In this document: in pieces, positions 25,651-32,914 of the stretch
Layout: every line of letters begins with the position of its first letter
Position numbering within the stretch: the first letter of the stretch is position 1
Source of the DNA: Thermomicrobiales bacterium
GTDB lineage: Bacteria > Chloroflexota > Chloroflexia > Thermomicrobiales > UBA6265
DNA length: 64,000 nucleotides
NCBI GenBank assembly: GCA_041390825.1
Contig: JAWKPF010000005.1
Span: forward strand, 124,001-188,000
Direction of reading: 5' to 3'
The notes under the pieces: model-generated
The model's input: only the letters and a program-made list of their open reading frames with translations
What the model was told of the DNA's origin: nothing
The model's database searches: none
Made by a program: the position numbers and the translations under genes

Positions 25651-25876
25651 AGTTCACCGTGGAGGATTCACCGGCCAGGGAACCGCACTCAACCTCTGCG
25701 AGCTGCTTGCCCATCGAGGAAAGCCTGGTTCCGAAGAATCCGCGAAGTCCGGAGAGGATACTCGGCTTCGCTTGGCGTGTTGCGACGGCAGACCGCAACG
25801 TACGATTCGACACTTCGCGCTGTTTTTCCATCATCTGATTTCGCATCGCAATTTCGATGCCTGGTCCAATCTGCAC
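25640..25876 (-). CDS. Small basic conserved-type protein, unknown function
   Basis: A 78-residue ORF starting at GTG 25876 with a perfect AAGGAG seven bases upstream. The product has a Met/Gln/Arg-rich helix (MRNQMMEKQREVSNRTLRSA), a basic middle and a short LRGFFGTRLSSMGKQLAE helix. This layout, a charged helix followed by a short amphipathic segment, is like the small uncharacterised proteins often seen in Chloroflexota and Actinobacteria (from memory). Its stop lies inside the GNAT gene (11-nt overlap). Nothing shows its function. It fills part of what would otherwise be a 400-bp gap. Confidence 0.55.
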   Translation of the reverse strand: MQIGPGIEIAMRNQMMEKQREVSNRTLRSAVATRQAKPSILSGLRGFFGTRLSSMGKQLAEVECGSLAGESSTVNCAG

Positions 25877-25996
25877 CTTATTGCTCCTTATCTCACACTG
25901 GTTCCACTTACGCTGGCTCTGCTCGAGCGGGTGCGGCGCCTCTTACTTGCCACACTCCAAGCATGCCGCCTTCGGCGTGATACCGGTATCCAGCAA

Positions 25997-26026
25997 ATGA
26001 CGTATTCGGGTCTACGTATACGTCAT
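25997..26026. repeat. Inverted repeat ATGACGTA-n14-TACGTCAT
   Basis: Perfect 8-bp arms at 25997-26004 and 26019-26026, 31 bp beyond the creatininase stop and about 120 bp upstream of the small ORF (both minus strand). It could be an operator for the small ORF/GNAT pair or a weak terminator. A related TACG-rich string (TACGAATACGTCATC) occurs near 8593. The rest of 25877-26056 shows nothing I can name. Confidence 0.4.
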
Positions 26027-26056
26027 CAACTGGTCACCGGACTCCATCCGCTCGGT

Positions 26057-26863
26057 CTACGGCACACAGTGCGAACCAAATTCCTTGTAGCGCGGCGGTT
26101 CCTCAGCGTGATAGTCCCGGCAGAGCATCACGAGCCGGTCGAGAAAGATATCGAAGAGCGCTTTCCCTTTTTCGGCCGACGCCACGAATGGATCACCCAT
26201 GACCCCATTCTCCATCTCCCGCCGCCGCTCGGGGAAGATGGCGTACTTCTGCACCTCTGGACTGAAGTGCCTGCGCCATACGTCTTTGACCATCAGCGAC
26301 GAATCGATGAGGTCACCGCGCAGATACATTTGCAGGCTGGTTTCCCACTCTCCGCCATGCCCGATGCTGTCGTCGGCGTCACTCATTGCCTTCAGTTCAT
26401 CGAGCGCCATGTTCCAGTAGGTGAGCGCCAGCGCCCAGACATCTTCTTCGGCCAGCTTTACCGAAGCTACCCAAGTGGGCGCCTCATTGCCGCCGTGGCC
26501 ATTGAGCAGGATGATGCGGTGGAAGCCGTTGGCCCAGATGCTGCGCGATACATCGCAGAGCACGGCAATGAACACTTCGAGCCCGAGCGTGATCGTGCCG
26601 ACTTCGCCCATGTTGTAGTGGGTAAACCCATAGGTCACCGGCGGAGCGACGATCACCGGGAAATCCTCGATGGCCTCTGCGGCGCGAATCGCGAGGTGAT
26701 ACGGGATCGAAATGTCGACATCCATCGGGCAATGCGGTCCGTGTTGTTCCACGGAGCCGACTGGCACGATCACCACAGGGCGATCCCGCAACGCATCCAT
26801 CAGCTCATGACGCAGCATCTCCTGCCAGAGCACTTTCTTTCCGGACGGTGGGCGAACGAGCAT
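26057..26863 (-). CDS. Creatininase-family amidohydrolase
   Basis: A 268-residue protein of the creatininase/FAPy-hydrolase family, metal-dependent enzymes that open cyclic amides. Family motifs are VIVPVGSVEQHGPHCPMDVD (Glu, His and Asp metal ligands), the LLNGHGGNEAP loop (His), and the SIGHGGEWETSL region (His and Glu). The start is ATG at 26863 with GGAG upstream. It follows the SelA-like PLP-enzyme gene by 11 bp, suggesting joint use on one small N-containing substrate. Confidence 0.9.
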   Translation of the reverse strand: MLVRPPSGKKVLWQEMLRHELMDALRDRPVVIVPVGSVEQHGPHCPMDVDISIPYHLAIRAAEAIEDFPVIVAPPVTYGFTHYNMGEVGTITLGLEVFIAVLCDVSRSIWANGFHRIILLNGHGGNEAPTWVASVKLAEEDVWALALTYWNMALDELKAMSDADDSIGHGGEWETSLQMYLRGDLIDSSLMVKDVWRRHFSPEVQKYAIFPERRREMENGVMGDPFVASAEKGKALFDIFLDRLVMLCRDYHAEEPPRYKEFGSHCVP

Positions 26864-26874
26864 GGAACGGTCTC

Positions 26875-28071
26875 CTATCCCTGTTTCAGCGTCAACGCGC
26901 GCAAGCGCCGGCCAACGATGTCGGCTTCTTCTTCAGTCAATCCATGCGGCAGCACACCGACTCTCTTCTTGTCGGCAAGCGATTCAGCCGCGGCAATGGG
27001 GGGATCCCCGGCAAGCAGCGCGTTGATGAGCGCATAGCTGCCAATCCCGGTGATCGATTCGTCGATCTCCGCCCAGATGGCGGGATATCGGGCGGGAGGG
27101 GCCTCGGTGCGATGAATCGTGACGCCGGGAATACCGTCGAGCTGCTCATGCACGATATCGAGCACTCGGTCCCAACGCGCCCAATCGTCCTCGTCTTTTC
27201 CAGCGGCGAAGATCTTGAGCGCGGTGATGAGCCCAACGATTTCCTCGCGCCCTACCTTGAGGGCGCGGCCGAAGCCCTGCGTCGGCACACCGCGCACGCG
27301 GCCTTCGTCGATGTAGTGCCGTTTCGACCATGTTTCGGCGCGAACGTCCATGTCCTGGTGCTGCAACGCGACGGAATCGATCAGATCGCGACGCCCCGCC
27401 AGCACTCCGCTCGACTGCGGACCGCCGATCGCCTTCCCGCCCGAAAAGGCGACCAGATCGGCGCCATCGGCGATGAACTTTCGCAAGTTCGAGCGTGGCG
27501 GCAACTCGGCAGCTGCGTCGACGATGACCGGCACTCCCTTGGCATGGGCAATCTCGGCGACCTCCTTGAGCGGGAGAGTGCCCGGAGTGTCGAGAATTGG
27601 ACAGAAGACCGCGACGGTTTCGTCTGTGATCGCTTCCTCGATTTGCCAGCCAAACGTGCCGCCAGCTCCGGGATAGCCAAGCGTGCCCACCTCCACGAAT
27701 GTGATGCCTGCGGCCCGGACGGCGTGATCGTAGGCGTTGCGGTGCCCTTTCTGGACGACGACCTCGCGCTTCATGCCGGTGGTGTCGGGCAGGCGGTCCA
27801 TCCTGGAGACGTCCATTCCGGCCAGGCAGGCAGCGGTACCCAGCGTGAGCGCTGCTGCGGCGCCAGTAGTGACATAACCCGCCTCGGCGCCCGTGATTTC
27901 GGCAATCACCGCGCCGGCGCTTGCCTGCAGCGCATCGATATGCACAAACGACGCGGCGGCTTCGTTCATGGCCGCCAGAACCTCGGGCGCCATGCGGCTG
28001 CCGCCGAGCCGTGTAAGCGTGGCCGCCGCGTTGATCACGGGAGTCACGCCAAGTTCCTGGTAGACCGACAC
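26875..28071 (-). CDS. SelA-like PLP-dependent enzyme (aminotransferase class V fold)
   Basis: A 398-residue PLP enzyme of the SelA/D-glucosaminate-6-phosphate ammonia-lyase-like group. Signatures include the N-terminal LGVTPVINAAATLTRLGGS, GYVTTGAAAALTLGTAACL, and the PLP-lysine segment DLVAFSGGKAIGGPQ. The N terminus and length match the so-called aminotransferase class V/selenocysteine synthase-like proteins rather than true SelA, and no selB or tRNA-Sec gene is near. The start is GTG at 28071. It lies directly upstream of the creatininase gene. Confidence 0.86.
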   Translation of the reverse strand: MSVYQELGVTPVINAAATLTRLGGSRMAPEVLAAMNEAAASFVHIDALQASAGAVIAEITGAEAGYVTTGAAAALTLGTAACLAGMDVSRMDRLPDTTGMKREVVVQKGHRNAYDHAVRAAGITFVEVGTLGYPGAGGTFGWQIEEAITDETVAVFCPILDTPGTLPLKEVAEIAHAKGVPVIVDAAAELPPRSNLRKFIADGADLVAFSGGKAIGGPQSSGVLAGRRDLIDSVALQHQDMDVRAETWSKRHYIDEGRVRGVPTQGFGRALKVGREEIVGLITALKIFAAGKDEDDWARWDRVLDIVHEQLDGIPGVTIHRTEAPPARYPAIWAEIDESITGIGSYALINALLAGDPPIAAAESLADKKRVGVLPHGLTEEEADIVGRRLRALTLKQG

Positions 28072-28163
28072 GGTAGCTCGTCACCTCTTTCCGATGAAAC
28101 CGAATTTCACGGCATCATAGGGGAGCCACTGGTAGAGGGCAACGGGGTATCCGGTGACTGAAT

Positions 28164-29060
28164 TCAGGGCGCGGTCAGGTATCCGATGCCATCCCTGAGC
28201 CGGAGCTGCGGTCGTCCAGCAAGATCAGCGGTGGCCGACCGGGCCGTGCAGTTGTCGATGTCCAGCATCTTGAGTTGATCGATGGTTACAGGTGGCCGCA
28301 ATCGCTTTGGCAGCGGTGACGATGCCTTGACAACGGATCTCACCAACCCGGCGGGAAGATGGATTTTCCTCCTGGACGTGCCAAGTTGACGCTGAACGAG
28401 ATCGAGAATCTCGTCGTAGGTCAGAATGTCCGGACCGCCCAGGTCGTACGTCTGCCCAAATGAAGCTTTGTGGCCCACTGCCCACGCAACCGAACGCGCC
28501 ACCTCAGTGACACTCACTGGCTGGAAGAGCGATCGGCCGGTTCCCACCACTGGAATGACCGGGAAACCGCGCACCACATCGGCCAACTGATTGATGAATC
28601 CGTCGTTCGGTCCAAACATGATCGACGGACGAAAAATCGTGAACGGAATGCCGCTTTGCCTGACAGCTTCCTCTGCCTGGAACTTGGCAGCGAAGTACGG
28701 GTAGTCCGGATCGTTCCGAACCCCCAACGCGCTCATGAAGATGATGTGCTCGACCCCGGCCCGTCGCGCTTCGGCAACCACATGTTCGGTGCCCTGGCGA
28801 ATCACCCGGTCGAACGTTGCTTCGCCCTCCTCGGCGATGATCGCGACGAGGTGAACAACCGTGGCGCACCCCTCCATCGTTCCGCGCAACGAGTTGGCAT
28901 TGGTGACGTCGCCAGTCACGCAAGCAACGCCCTGGTTGTGCGGTCGAACCGCATCGTTGCGCACGAGGAGCGTGAGCTGGCGCCCATGGAGCGCGTTCTG
29001 AACATTCGACCCGACGAATCCGGTCCCGCCCGTGATGAAGATCGAGCCGTTCGTTGGCAT
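28164..29060 (-). CDS. NAD(P)-binding NDUFA9-like / atypical SDR epimerase-family protein
   Basis: A 298-residue Rossmann-fold protein of the atypical short-chain dehydrogenase group annotated as complex I NDUFA9-like. The nucleotide motif is IFITGGTGFVGSNVQNAL; other family segments are HIIFMSALGVRNDPDYPYFAAKFQAE (with a Y-x-x-x-K) and IFRPSIMFGPNDGFINQLA. ATG at 29060 is preferred (AAGGGA upstream); a GTG at 29087 is in frame. Members bind NAD(P)H and are often not catalytic. The role is unknown. Confidence 0.85.
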   Translation of the reverse strand: MPTNGSIFITGGTGFVGSNVQNALHGRQLTLLVRNDAVRPHNQGVACVTGDVTNANSLRGTMEGCATVVHLVAIIAEEGEATFDRVIRQGTEHVVAEARRAGVEHIIFMSALGVRNDPDYPYFAAKFQAEEAVRQSGIPFTIFRPSIMFGPNDGFINQLADVVRGFPVIPVVGTGRSLFQPVSVTEVARSVAWAVGHKASFGQTYDLGGPDILTYDEILDLVQRQLGTSRRKIHLPAGLVRSVVKASSPLPKRLRPPVTIDQLKMLDIDNCTARSATADLAGRPQLRLRDGIGYLTAP

Positions 29061-29171
29061 GCGCGACGTTCCCTTACGATGGCTCACCCGACCAGCAGAA
29101 ACGTGCCGACCAGCAGCTCACCGCATCATAGGGCGTGGGACACAGACCTGCGATCCTACGCTCGGCACGAC

Positions 29172-30434
29172 TCAGGAACACCAGTCTCGGGTGGCCAACG
29201 CGACGGACTTGGCGCACGTGAGCATGTCGTCGATCGCAACCGACTCGTTCGGCGCATGCGCGCCGCTGACATGATCGGCGCCATACATCAGGCAGGGGAC
29301 GCCGGCGATATTGACAAAATGGCGCATATCGGCGCCATAGGTGACTCCAGTGATAGCTGGCGTCTTGCCAGTGACCGCCCGGTGCGCATCGGACACGAGC
29401 GCCACCAGCGGATGATCGCGCTCGATTTCGGATGGAGCAAACTGTCCGCTGAACCATTCCACCCGCGGCGGATGCTCGGCCAGCCAGGGATTGGAGGCTG
29501 CCGCCGTCATAACGACCTGCACGAATTCAGCTTTGAACCCCTCCAGAGTCTCGCCGGGAACGAGACCGGCCCGTCCCTCGGCTATCAGCCAGTCCGGCAC
29601 CGAGGAGGGCCACGATCCTGATTGGACCACGCCGATGTTGATGGGGATCTTGTTCGAGATCTCAGCGTAGAGGGGGTGGTCGATGGTGCGGTTGCGTTCG
29701 GCCTCGAACGCGTTCAATGCGGCATAGATCGGCAGGAAGCAGTCGAATGCGCTGATGCCTTCGTTTCGAGTTGCCGCGTGCGCCGATTTGCCGGAGACAT
29801 GAATGCGAAAGACGAGCGATCCGCCTTGCGCCACAACGATATCGAAAGCGGTCGGTTCCGTGACGATGCACGCATCGGCCTCATACCCTCGCAGAATCGT
29901 TGCCAATGCGCCTGCTCCACCATCTTCCTCGGATATCACGCTCTCGACGAACAGATCGCCGCGGGGTTCCCATCCTGCCTTGCGCAGCGCGGCGGCAGCA
30001 ATGATATTGGCGACAACTCCCGCCTTCATGTCGAGCGATCCACGACCGTAGACGCGCCCGTCGATGATCTCTGCGGAGAATGGATCGACGTCCCATTGAT
30101 CGCGCGCGCCGGGCTCGACCGTGTCGATATGCCCGTTCAGGATCATCGACTTTCCGCCGCCCGAGCCTCGCCAGATACCGACGACATTGGGGCGGCCGGC
30201 GAGCGATTCGAACTCGCCGACATGCTCCGCGAAGGGCGCCAGTTCTGCCGCCACCGGTTCCCATTTGTCGACCTCCAGACCGATCTCGCGCATCGAGGTC
30301 GCCACGATCTCTTGCACCGCTCCTTCGTCTCCAGTCAAGCTGGGGGTGCGCACCAGTGCTTGCAACAGTTCGACGGCCTGTGCCGACAAGCTGTCCACCG
30401 CCGCGATCACGTCTCGATCTGAGGGAGTGGTCAT
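29172..30434 (-). CDS. ArgE/DapE-family (M20) deacylase
   Basis: A 420-residue zinc-dependent amidohydrolase of the M20 family. Metal and catalytic motifs are MILNGHIDTVEPG (His, catalytic Asp), YGRGSLDMKAGV (bridging Asp), the general-base pair in SEEDGGAGA, and the late ligand region. A dimerisation lid domain spans roughly residues 200-310. ATG at 30434 has GGAG upstream; the open frame to 30680 runs into the CHAD gene. It lies 25 bp after the CHAD-C ORF, so it may share the polyphosphate transcript. Members remove N-acyl groups from amino acids; the exact substrate is not determinable. Confidence 0.9.
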   Translation of the reverse strand: MTTPSDRDVIAAVDSLSAQAVELLQALVRTPSLTGDEGAVQEIVATSMREIGLEVDKWEPVAAELAPFAEHVGEFESLAGRPNVVGIWRGSGGGKSMILNGHIDTVEPGARDQWDVDPFSAEIIDGRVYGRGSLDMKAGVVANIIAAAALRKAGWEPRGDLFVESVISEEDGGAGALATILRGYEADACIVTEPTAFDIVVAQGGSLVFRIHVSGKSAHAATRNEGISAFDCFLPIYAALNAFEAERNRTIDHPLYAEISNKIPINIGVVQSGSWPSSVPDWLIAEGRAGLVPGETLEGFKAEFVQVVMTAAASNPWLAEHPPRVEWFSGQFAPSEIERDHPLVALVSDAHRAVTGKTPAITGVTYGADMRHFVNIAGVPCLMYGADHVSGAHAPNESVAIDDMLTCAKSVALATRDWCS

Positions 30435-30459
30435 TGAGTTCTCCTGGAGGTGACGACGA

Positions 30460-31032
30460 CTAATCGAATGGGGCCCGAGTCGAAGAAAGCCTGGCCAGAT
30501 CGTTGCGCATTCCTTCGAGGGCATATTGGTCCCAAAGAGCCTTGAATTGCCGGTAGGTATCTTGCCGTTCCGCATGCTGGCGGGAAAGCAACCCGTAGAG
30601 TCCGCTTTGTGGCGCATCAGGGGGCGGCCGCAACATGGCAGTTGTGAACGCGCGATAGGCGGATGGATGCGCAGAGGCAAGCGCGGCGTTCAAGGCAGCC
30701 ACCTCTTCTACGGTCAGGGCGACCAATTCGTCCGCGATCATCTCGATGCGAACATCCAGATCATGCAGATTGCCCAGCAGTTCCTGGAGCGGTTTGAGGC
30801 GGTTTATCTGCCGCCGACCCTCGTCTCCGAAAACCGTTTCGAAGAGCTCCAGTGTATAGCGCAGGCGCTTGGCGGAAATGCGCAAATTGTGCAGCTCGAC
30901 CGTTGCGAGCGGGTCGGCCACCGCCGGTTCCCACGAATAGAACTCGCCAACACGCACACGCAGAATCAGGCAAGCGTTGTGCTCGAGCGGAGCATCTGGA
31001 TCGAGCTTGCCGATCGGCCATGCCTTGCTCAC
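30460..31032 (-). CDS. CHAD-domain protein, C-terminal-half type
   Basis: A 190-residue, Arg/His-rich helical protein matching the second helical bundle of a CHAD (conserved histidine alpha-helical) domain: LHNLRISAKRLRYTLELFE followed by LQELLGNLHDLDVRIEMI. CHAD domains bind polyphosphate through a basic groove. The start ATG overlaps the upstream ORF stop (ATGA). The two ORFs together (342 residues) equal one usual CHAD protein, so this is a CHAD split into two translationally coupled chains, or a very old frameshift. It is next to a Ppx/GppA gene. Confidence 0.82.
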   Translation of the reverse strand: MSKAWPIGKLDPDAPLEHNACLILRVRVGEFYSWEPAVADPLATVELHNLRISAKRLRYTLELFETVFGDEGRRQINRLKPLQELLGNLHDLDVRIEMIADELVALTVEEVAALNAALASAHPSAYRAFTTAMLRPPPDAPQSGLYGLLSRQHAERQDTYRQFKALWDQYALEGMRNDLARLSSTRAPFD

Positions 31033-31487
31033 GGCTTCCCGTCCGATTCATCGAGCGGGAAGCGGCGCCGAGTTTCTTCGCGGATATTGCGTTCAGCAAG
31101 GTTCGCGAGAAACGACTCCATCTCCGCCCGCGCGGCCACTCGCTCGCGGTCGACGCGCGCGATCAGTCGATCGATGCCCGGACGCTCGTTCGGTGGCGCG
31201 GCCTCGCGCTCTGCTCTCAGATACTCGAGCATGACGTCACGATCGCGCACCGCGCCCAACTCGGATGTGATCTCCTTGGCGAGCGTATGGAGCGGTTTGT
31301 ACCAGGAGGCGGGAAATGCCGGGGCGGCCACATCCATGGCTGCGCGGAGTCGGCGGGACGCCACGCGCACATCATGCACGCCTTCGATGTCGGTCCCTTC
31401 GACCGCACGAGGAACCGCTTTCCAGACGTCTTCCCAACGTGCGCCAATGAGCGCGCGCATGGCGTCTCTATAGGTTGTGCCTGTCAT
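31029..31487 (-). CDS. CHAD-domain protein, N-terminal-half type
   Basis: A 152-residue helical protein matching the first bundle of a CHAD domain: VHDVRVASRRLRAAMDVAAP and ITSELGAVRDRDVMLEYL, then a long charged helix. It starts immediately after the Ppx/GppA stop (stop and ATG abut, TAGATG) and ends overlapping the CHAD C-half start by four bases. Conserved basic residues (H-x-x-R, R-R-L-R) are intact, so polyphosphate binding is plausible when it assembles with the other half. Confidence 0.82.
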   Translation of the reverse strand: MTGTTYRDAMRALIGARWEDVWKAVPRAVEGTDIEGVHDVRVASRRLRAAMDVAAPAFPASWYKPLHTLAKEITSELGAVRDRDVMLEYLRAEREAAPPNERPGIDRLIARVDRERVAARAEMESFLANLAERNIREETRRRFPLDESDGKP

Positions 31488-32396
31488 CTACAGTTCGCCC
31501 GAGCACGCAAGACGCAGCAGCCCAGCGCGAATTCCGCTCGGTGCTCCAACGATCATGGTTGGACCGCAAATATCGGCGATGGCCAACGTAGTTGCAATAC
31601 CAGCCGGCAACACACGGGCGCGCTCGACGTTGATGTCGATCTTCTGGGCGAGCTCGATGGCTGTCATGCCGGTGGTCGTCACCAGTGCCGATTCGATCAT
31701 CGCAACCGGAACAGGGAAGTCGCGCGGGAGCAGCCTCCCCATGAACTCGCCCGTTCCACCCACGATCACCAGACGAGCAGAGCGGTCTGGCAGCGGAAGA
31801 TGCGATAGCCGTTGCCGCACGGCGCCTCGCATTGTTTCGAGTACCTGGAGTGCGGGAGGCTCGCCTGGAGGAAACTCGTCTGTGAGCCGTCCCGATCCGA
31901 TCGGCACCGACACGCCGGAAAGCATCTCGCCGTCGACTGCGACGATCACTTCGGTGCTGCCACCGCCGATATCGGCGACGACCATCGTTCCGTTTCGGTC
32001 GATCGAACGGGCGAGACCCAGGAATGTGAGCTCGACCTCGCGATCGCCGGGAATGGTCTCCACCTCGATGCCTGTGGTCGATTCGATCCGCTCGATGAAT
32101 GCTGGGCCATTGTTGGCAATGCGGGTGGCCTCGGTCGCAACGGCGATCATGCGCGTTGCTCCCAGCGCCCTGGCCTGCGTGGCCATCTCTTCCAGCGCCG
32201 CGATCGCGGCATCCATCCGCTCGGCATCGAGGTTGCCGGTCCGGTCGACACCTGCTGACAGGCGCGTCGTTGCCGAACGCCAGGCGAACTCGCGAGAGGA
32301 ACCGTCTTCGCCGCAGCGGCCCACGGACATCTTGATCGAGTTCGAACCGATGTCGAAGACAGCGAGTATCGCGCCGGGTTCTACAGGGTGACTCAT
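31488..32396 (-). CDS. Ppx/GppA-family phosphatase
   Basis: A 302-residue member of the exopolyphosphatase/guanosine pentaphosphatase family, ASKHA fold. Phosphate-binding motifs: FDIGSNSIKMSVGRC near the N terminus and VADIGGGSTEVIV around residue 140. It is short, lacking the C-terminal HD-like domain of E. coli Ppx, as in many single-domain enzymes. ATG at 32396 is chosen to place the first motif at the usual distance; the frame is open to 32468. It heads the transcript Ppx-CHAD-CHAD. Degradation of polyphosphate or pppGpp is expected. Confidence 0.88.
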   Translation of the reverse strand: MSHPVEPGAILAVFDIGSNSIKMSVGRCGEDGSSREFAWRSATTRLSAGVDRTGNLDAERMDAAIAALEEMATQARALGATRMIAVATEATRIANNGPAFIERIESTTGIEVETIPGDREVELTFLGLARSIDRNGTMVVADIGGGSTEVIVAVDGEMLSGVSVPIGSGRLTDEFPPGEPPALQVLETMRGAVRQRLSHLPLPDRSARLVIVGGTGEFMGRLLPRDFPVPVAMIESALVTTTGMTAIELAQKIDINVERARVLPAGIATTLAIADICGPTMIVGAPSGIRAGLLRLACSGEL

Positions 32397-32530
32397 TGCG
32401 AAAACATCCCAGACCGAATGAGCGATCAACCCGCCATCTGCTGGCAACGCTGCCGACGGCATCATCAACCGTTATGATAGATCAAGGTAGGTAAAGACTC
32501 AGATTTGGAGAGGGGCGGCAGCTTCACCGC

Positions 32531-32914
32531 ATGGCAGTCGAACGATCCCAGACCGATACGCTCTTGCGTGAGGCGGTCAATGCCGAGCAAGCGTTGATCG
32601 AAGCGGAAACGCTTGCCGAGAATGAGCTCGACGTTGCCGAGTCGCGCTATCGCCTGGCGCTCGAGAAGCTGGAGCGTGCGCAGCAACGCGTCGAGCGCCG
32701 CCGGCGCGAGTTCGAGCAGGCACGCGCGCGGCTCGATCAGTGCCAGTTGGAGCGGGCAGCAGGACCGCTGATTCGCCGAGTTGCTGTTGGGCGACCCTCG
32801 CTTCCACGGCCGGCACGGGACGACTCCCGGGTGCGCTCCCGGTCGCAGAAAAACAGCGGGCCGACGCCCGAAGGCGCCGACCCAAAATCGAATGACCCGG
32901 AATCGGGACGCTAG
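32531..32914 (+). CDS. Predicted coiled-coil protein, unknown function
   Basis: A 127-residue protein. Residues about 10-80 form a long, highly charged coiled coil (Leu/Ala at heptad spacing, e.g. YRLALEKLERAQQRVERRRR). The C-terminal 45 residues are basic, Pro/Ser-rich and probably disordered. There is no signal peptide or membrane helix. It is divergent from the Ppx/GppA gene; a TATGAT at 32473-32478 could be its -10 element. Its stop shares CTAG with the convergent MauE-thioredoxin gene. I do not recognise a family. Confidence 0.6.
   Translation: MAVERSQTDTLLREAVNAEQALIEAETLAENELDVAESRYRLALEKLERAQQRVERRRREFEQARARLDQCQLERAAGPLIRRVAVGRPSLPRPARDDSRVRSRSQKNSGPTPEGADPKSNDPESGR

Noticed and set aside
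25625..27037. A 470-codon plus-strand frame over the creatininase gene
   Set aside because: Antisense to a gene with complete metal-site motifs; no Shine-Dalgarno and no recognisable domain.
26875..28071. True selenocysteine synthase SelA and a selenocysteine system
   Set aside because: No selB, selD or tRNA-Sec nearby, and the N terminus matches the lyase-like subgroup.
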